Origin: Cunninghamia lanceolata
Lineage: Eukaryota > Streptophyta > Pinopsida > Cupressales > Cupressaceae
Direction of reading: 5' to 3'
NCBI GenBank assembly: GCA_027924645.1
Contig: BSBN01000829.1
Span: 7,006,001-7,070,000, forward strand
Length of the DNA stretch: 64,000 nucleotides
In this document: positions 58,305 to 64,000 of the stretch, piece after piece
How the letters are laid out: every line of letters starts with the position of its first letter
Numbering within the stretch: position 1 is the stretch's first letter
Position numbers and translations under genes: made by a program
The notes under the pieces: model-generated
What the model saw: the letters and a program-made list of their open reading frames with translations, nothing else
Database searches by the model: none
What the model was told of the DNA's origin: nothing

Positions 58305-58490
58305 TCATTTCTCCATATAGAGCAGTTCACATGCCTTGTCTATTCTTCCACATTCTGCATACATGCATACTAGGGCTACCTCACCAAAAAATGGTGCATA
58401 CAAGTATGCTTTCTTCTCTCTCTCTTTTGTGTTTTCAGTTGAAGCAGAGGTAGTGAAGGTGCAGAATCCTTTGAATTCAGTGCTATGCAA
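58305..58490 (-). pseudogene. PPR motif fragment
   Basis: A 61-codon minus frame ends with VALVCMYAECGRIDKACELL, a clear PLS-type PPR motif (AL-x-x-MYAKCG-x-IDKA-x-x-LF). The upstream part, including a Lys/Glu-rich stretch, is not recognisable. It is a relic of about one repeat, in the same orientation as the fragment at 57359-57418. Confidence 0.6.
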
Positions 58491-58550
58491 GGTAGGGTTT
58501 TAATTTTCATCTTCCAAACACTCAGAAAGATATCAACGGTAATATTGACA

Positions 58551-58588
58551 TTGATTGGTTTGATTGGTTTGATTGGTTTGTTGGTTTG
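58551..58588. repeat. Short 9-bp microsatellite
   Basis: Three perfect copies of TTGATTGGT are followed by a degenerate copy. Confidence 0.8.
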
Positions 58589-59248
58589 CTAACCAAAATA
58601 AAAAATGGTCGTTTCATTCGCCAAACTGCACACCACACCAAGACTGCAATACCTTGAAAAATTTCTCCTAAGCCAAAGTTATATTACTAGGTAATAATTT
58701 GAACCTTAGCCCTAAAATCATAAATCCTAGAATCTGATAATTGTTTTTTTTAGTTAAAATGGTTAGGTTAAATGGGGTTGTGCAAATATCAGGCTTCTAA
58801 TGATGGTATAATTGTATTTTGCACTTTGGGGGAAACTCTCATATTATAATATATTAACGCCACTCGTTAGTACAACTGTGGTGTTGCTCTCCTACATTTA
58901 AGGTAGCAGAGTTTTTATGTTATTTATTTATTTCGTTTGGTATTGGTTTGTTTAAATGTTATTTGTTACTTAGTTCAATTGATTGATATCAGTTGTTGCA
59001 ATGTATCAAATAGAAGGGAATGACCGAAGCAATCAACCAGATATTTTAGTATTAGATTTTTGATGGGGAAGCTTGTTTTGCTAAGGGTTTATGGGATATT
59101 ACTCCTTTTTAACAAGTTTGGCCATTTCACTAGTATTTATATCTGAGGGTAGTGGTTCTATCTTAAATTAGAGCAACCCCAAGTTGTCCCTAGAGATCTT
59201 GTCAAAATTTAACTTCCAATGAACTTAACTTTTAATTTAACATATTTT

Positions 59249-59375
59249 GTTTTGGGTAATGGCCATCTGACCTGATCTTTGTTTGCCTTGTGCATGACTA
59301 ACCTATTAATTGGTTTTGTGTAATGGCCATTTGACTTGACCTTTGTTTGCTTTGTGTATGACTAACCTATTAATG
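59249..59375. repeat. Two-copy tandem duplication of about 63 bp
   Basis: TTTTGGGTAATGGCCATCTG... and TTTTGTGTAATGGCCATTTG... are adjacent, and both end ATGACTAACCTATTAAT. They differ at a handful of bases. Confidence 0.8.
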
Positions 59376-59689
59376 GACATGTCTTTGATATGTCACCAAT
59401 TTGCTAGTCTTTCTATCTCTGGAGGAGAATGGTTCTATGTCACACATTTTGAGTGAGTTGACCAATTCTGATTTGATCACTTTTTTCCATGCTCGGCATC
59501 TTTACTAAGAGAAGAATTGATCTTGGAAGTTTTGTTTTGTTTAAGACAAATTGTCCATAGAATTATGATTGGTTTAAATCTCTAAAGAACATATACCTAG
59601 TGAGGCTTGCCAGGGGAAGGCTTTGAGCAGGGTAGAATTATGTTATTCATAGTTTAGGCCCAAATCCATTCTAATTTTAGAACTAACTG

Positions 59690-62596
59690 GGACTACAACT
59701 GAAAACAAAATTCACATTGAAGGAAAAGGTGGTCAATTGTTTCTTCATTTTGGCTGCAGAGGATGCTTCTTGAAGACCCATTTAGATTTCATCTTTGTCT
59801 TTCTAGAGTGGATTATATTTTTGGTCTTAAACCAAGTGACACTATTGGCCTTTTGCATTCCTGCAAGTTATTTAGTTTTGTTACTTCTAGGGTAATCCTC
59901 AGCTTGAGCAAGTCAGAGGCCTCACAGACATAGTCTATGTGTATCTTGTAAGTTCCAGGTCTACAACATGCCCATCCTAGCACAAATTAGGTCTTGACCC
60001 AAGAACAACCCTTTTCTTATCAGCATACCTTCCAAAAGCTTTTTCTACTTGACAATGATATCTTTAGGTAAGATCTTCCATTTTCTAGAGAAGAGGTCAT
60101 CATGATTAAACTCAATCCATTAGTCTCCGACTTTGGTTCCCCATATTTGTGTGAGAATTTGTTGCGTTTTTGTTAGTTTTATTTGGCCTGCCATGAGTCT
60201 TTCCAATGTTTTGCTTTGGAGCCATCTCTGACTTCTTAAGTGATTTGTGATGTTGTTTCTACAATTTACAATAAAATTCGACATATTTGATCTTCTCAAA
60301 GGATGGTCAATTAATAACGCTCTCTCTGGCTTATTTGAATCCAAGTATTTGGATTAAAAAATAGCACTCCAGGGATAGCCTGCATCTGTTAATATTCACC
60401 ACAACAGCTTTGCCCCCATAGTTTAGTTTTGAATTCTATATTTTCAGACCATTTCCCTTGTTTCCTTTGCTTAACATCCATTCTACTACTGGAATTTAAT
60501 TTTGTTTTGAGTGTTCCTTATCATGAGAAGTTTTCATTGTGCAGTTTGCCTTCTGTTATGAAAGGCTTTGGGGCTTTCGTAACCTAGAATATGTAGATGT
60601 GGAGGGCTTGAAGGACACATATAATCAAGGTTATCCTACCATCCATGCTCAGAAATTTTCCTTTCTAAGCAACTGGCCTATCTTGAATGTGGTGAGAAGC
60701 TAATCCAAAAGTTTAGTGTTGCCAGCTCCGGCAAATATGGGTATTCCCAATTGCTTGGAAGTTTTCCGATCTCAAGCCCCAGGGTTAGTACCAACCTAGC
60801 CTGGTATAACGAGAGACATTTAAGAAGTAAGTCCTTGATTTTTCTGAGTTATGAATTGTCCAAGGGTTTTGGGTATCCTTCAAGAATTGATTTGAGTGGT
60901 GTTGCCTCCTCCAATTCTACCCTTCCCAACAACACTTTATCAACAAAAACCTATAGGTGGGTTTGAGGACTAGGGCTTTCAGAGAATTTTAGCCCCTCAA
61001 GGGTCGCTACAGATTTTGCTAGAGTGATGGTTATTCTGAGGGCTTCAACTAGGATCACCAAAAGGTATGGTGATATTGGGTCTCCCTATCCTAATCCTCT
61101 CAATCATGGCAATGTAGGATAAAGAAGTTAGATAGAACTAATGCATATAGAATCTGAAGTAAATAATAAACAAAACACATAGTACACAATATTTCACTAG
61201 GGAAAACTCTTATGGGTAAAAAACCTAGAATAATAACTTTATCATTGCATAAAAACTCAACTATCAGAATACTATAATAAAGCACTTACTAATCTCCTAT
61301 GCATGTCTGGATATGAATAAACACACCAAAAAATAATTTTACAATTTACATATATACTTCAAAACTATGTGAATGAAAACTCATAAATACACCAAAAACG
61401 TTTCCAAAAAAATGTATTGACCTAATTTTGATCATTAGTCTCTCATGCCTAACAACTATACAACTTGGAAAGTACACAACACAACCAATCTATTTACAAG
61501 GATAGAGGATCTCGATCCAAAATCACAACAAACCACCCAATCGCACCAATCTTGAGCAAAACCAAACTTATCCAAATCCTTCTGGAGAAACCCCCGTCAC
61601 TCTACCATAGGCTCACAAGTGATGATGATTCCATCAAGAACCTATTTTCATTAAATACATATCCTCTTGCTCCTTTGAGATGCCACGAGGTAACAATATT
61701 TTTGAGTCTTACAATCATGGCTTTGGTGACAATTTTGTGAAGGGTGTTGCTAAGAAAATAGAGACAAAAATCATTGAAAGTTCAAGGATCTTGGATTTGG
61801 GTGATCAGTATTATGAAATATAGTTAAGGTTGAAGATATTTTTGCTTTTGTGGGACTATTTCACAACTTCTACGACATCCTTGCCCACTATATCCCAAAA
61901 TGCTAGGAAGAACCCAGCAAGAAGTCTATCAGGTCCATAGGCCATATCTTTTTCCATACTGAAGACCACCATAGATTTCTTCTTCAGAAAATGAAGCCAT
62001 TAAATTGTTGTTCTATTCCTTTCTAAGTATTTGAGGGATGAGATGAAGATTCTTATGCTAGTTCGGATGCAAGGCAGGTTCAACAATTAGGCGATTACTA
62101 AAAGAACCAATTGCTTTATTTCTGATATTTTCTTTATTAGATAGGTATTATCCTTCTCTGGAGAGCATGCCATTGGTTCTATAATTAGTCAACTTGCACA
62201 TTGAATTCTCTTGTACATAATGCTTCCTGTGCTACCTCTTGTAGTAAATCTGCTTCTGCCACTTCCTTGCTTTCTCTTGTTGCAATACTTTTGGATTTAA
62301 AGCTGGGAGTTTTCATGATTAAGCAATTTTCCTACACCTCAGATTCTCTGTCATCATTCTATTTGTTATCTCTCCATGGGGATTTTCCCTTCTTCCAGAG
62401 CTGAATTATCCAAAAAAATAAAACATTCTAGGAATGGGGGTTTATGGGATATTACTCTTTTTAACAAGTTTGTGTAGTTTTGAAAAAGTTTGAAGTAATG
62501 AGCACTTATCTTGACCCTTAGCCTTGGCCTATGCAAGCTACATCCATGGCAATGTTCAATTTTTTTTTCACTCATGGATATAATCTTTTTGTCCAT
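59690..62596 (-). pseudogene. LINE (non-LTR retrotransposon) ORF2 remnant
   Basis: It is recognisable only by shifting frames on the minus strand. Order: a pre-RT part (LIPQILRKE, MASFSEEEI near 62010), SMEKDMAYGPDRLLAGFF (about 61970-61920), a finger region LHKIVTKAMI and LDKFGFAQDWCDW (about 61590-61550), then GDPISPYLLVILVEALRI (about 61080-61030). Next comes FVDK, where the family has the catalytic FADD (about 60945), and SKYLDSNKPERALLIDHPLR (about 60350-60300). The zinc-binding end reads CSQNEETIDHLFLQC (about 59765-59715). Such enzymes copy LINE RNA at the target site and can mobilise SINEs. Many stops and frameshifts show an old, dead copy. The outer limits are approximate. Confidence 0.75.
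61113..61462 (-). repeat. Solo copia-type LTR inserted in the LINE
   Basis: Between two consecutive LINE RT motifs lies about 350 bp that does not fit LINE coding sequence. Its minus strand has GGTTTTTTACCCATAAGAG and TTTTCCCTAGTG, the copia R/U5 wording also seen in the outer element's LTR. Proposed ends are TGTAGGAT and ...ATACA. I could not find a convincing target duplication, so the ends are tentative. Confidence 0.5.
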
Positions 62597-62599
62597 AAC

Positions 62600-63640
62600 T
62601 ATACTTCTATTATAATGATTATGGGGTTAACAATCATTGTGCGAAAGAAGGATCAAGTGGAGGAGCTATGCGAGCATTGTAATATGGTTGTGGATTGCAC
62701 TTAGAGCTTCCCCATCCATTATCACAGCACTTGTCTACATTAGGTATTATAGTTAATTTCAAATTTGGAATGTATGGCTTAGTGATGTTGAATATGTAAT
62801 GATGCAAACAATTTGCAAATATCTGATAAGATAAAGGCCTAATCCTCTAGTGGTTAACATTCTCACATGGTTGGAAGTGTTTATCCCCACATGGAAAACC
62901 ATTGCCACCAAAGACATCATAAACGTGGCCTTTAAGGATCCCATCAAAAGAGAAGAGGTGACAAACTCTGTGTGCCTTTGTTTTTTACTGCATTAAGCAT
63001 TCTCAGCATGGATATACAAACTGGCATGGTGTTGCTTTCTTGCTCAGTCTCTAGATCTCTTTTTTTTTTCTCGTCCAGTTTTGAGATGGTCCTTAGTGAA
63101 TGTGAATATTGCGGGATATATGGCCTTTGAGATCCTAATGATTGATACTATTGTGGATAATCTTTGACATTCAGAGGCTGCAATATGGCTTCTGCAACTT
63201 GTGAAGTATGCTACTACAATTTTAGCATTTCCTTCCTATAGTGAAAGAAAGGGAATGCCCCTTTATTTCACTATAAATTTGTAGTTTGTAATTCCATGAA
63301 AGGATTGTTTGGATTGTAAAAAGCAAATGATTTTCCAATTTGGCAGATCAAATGCCTCTAGTCAAGACTATAAATAAGTCATTGGCTAGAAGTTGGAAAT
63401 GAGCAGAGTTATATTAGACTACCTCGGTTGAACAATAAAAGCTACTTTTTCCAAAACTGATTATTTGGGTTAGGCATCCTATTTCATCTTGCTTGTACTT
63501 TTGATAGTTATTGGTATTGTTCTCTCGTCATGTGCTAGTCAGTCAAGAGTAGAATAAATAGAAATGTTGTTAATATGCATGGTTATTTTGCCACCATCTT
63601 AGCCTGTAAAAAACCTATCTGAAGAATGATTTGTTTTGAG
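62600..63640. other. Intergenic, no gene recognised
   Basis: There are short frames only and no recognisable domain or mobile-element signal. Confidence 0.4.
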
Positions 63641-63651
63641 CCATGTTATTA

Positions 63652-63733
63652 TACGCAAGGCATGTGAACTATTTGACAAAATGCCTCAAACAATGGGATG
63701 TAATAATATGGTCAAGCTATTCTTTGAAGCATG
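63652..63733 (+). pseudogene. PPR motif fragment
   Basis: The plus-strand frame reads RKACELFDKMPQTMGCNNMV, matching the second half of a PLS-type PPR repeat (A-x-x-LFD-x-MPQ-x-x-x-x-x-x-N-x-M). It ends at a stop soon after. Orientation is opposite to the fragments at 57.4 and 58.4 kb. Confidence 0.55.
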
Positions 63734-64000
63734 TTATTGGTGAGGGAACACGATTAGTTAAGTGTACAGAAGATGCAGCCACCAATAAGAAGGTAATTTG
63801 TAATTGTATCTAGTTTGATATCTTTCTCATTAGTCTCTGATCAGATTGATTTCTCAATTTTTTATTTGAAAGTAGATTGTAATTTTTCATCGTTGAGGTT
63901 CTAGTTGACATTAGTTCTACTTTGTAATGAACTTCAGGAAAAAAAGAAGCACATGGTGCATAGGAGCAGGTAAAATCTTATTTGCATCTTTTACTATGGC

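Overview
This is a plant nuclear genome window, most likely from a gymnosperm. It is AT-rich, has no operons or bacterial-style genes, and is filled with old, layered retrotransposons. The host-gene traces are of plant type: TIR resistance-gene pieces whose box 1 reads VFINHHGP (a wording I associate with conifer TIR proteins) and several PPR (pentatricopeptide repeat) fragments. No intact, clearly functional host gene was found.

Layout. 1-2815 (-): decayed Ty3/gypsy element running off the left edge (gag, protease, RNase H, with no reverse transcriptase between the last two). 2816-6604: unassigned, including a stretch crowded with TTTGTAT/ATACAAA words. 6605-9322 (-): truncated Ty1/copia element with one LTR. 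9475-9625: small hairpin element flanked by a 9-bp direct repeat. 9712-27660: an 18-kb tandem array LTR-internal-LTR-internal-LTR, in which each LTR is about 5.0 kb and each internal region only about 1.4 kb and non-coding. This array is inserted in a TIR gene copy whose two halves lie at its edges. 27661-28547 (-): right half of that copy and a neighbouring TIR exon. 28785-30170: duplicated segment with a 117-bp minisatellite and a tRNA-derived SINE. 30170-37100: no gene seen. 37107-38170: tandem array with TTTAGGG telomere-like words. 38572-39400: unrecognised broken gene.

41786-55322 is a three-level nest. An old copia-type gag (-) is split by an LTR retrotransposon (+, 42441-55118), whose 3' LTR is in turn split by a Ty3/gypsy chromodomain element (+, 47398-54430). 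Target-site duplications and LTR divergence agree on the order of insertion. 55323-64000 holds a possible promoter with a short ORF, the second copy of the duplicated segment, PPR relics and a decayed LINE (-) carrying a solo LTR.

The points most worth attention are the giant-LTR non-autonomous array, whose every LTR carries an antisense PPR-like ORF; a TIR exon with Lys where the catalytic Glu should be and a stop codon two bases before its splice donor; the RT-less gypsy polyprotein; the three-level nest; and the fact that the premature stops I could place can each be explained by one C-to-T or G-to-A change.
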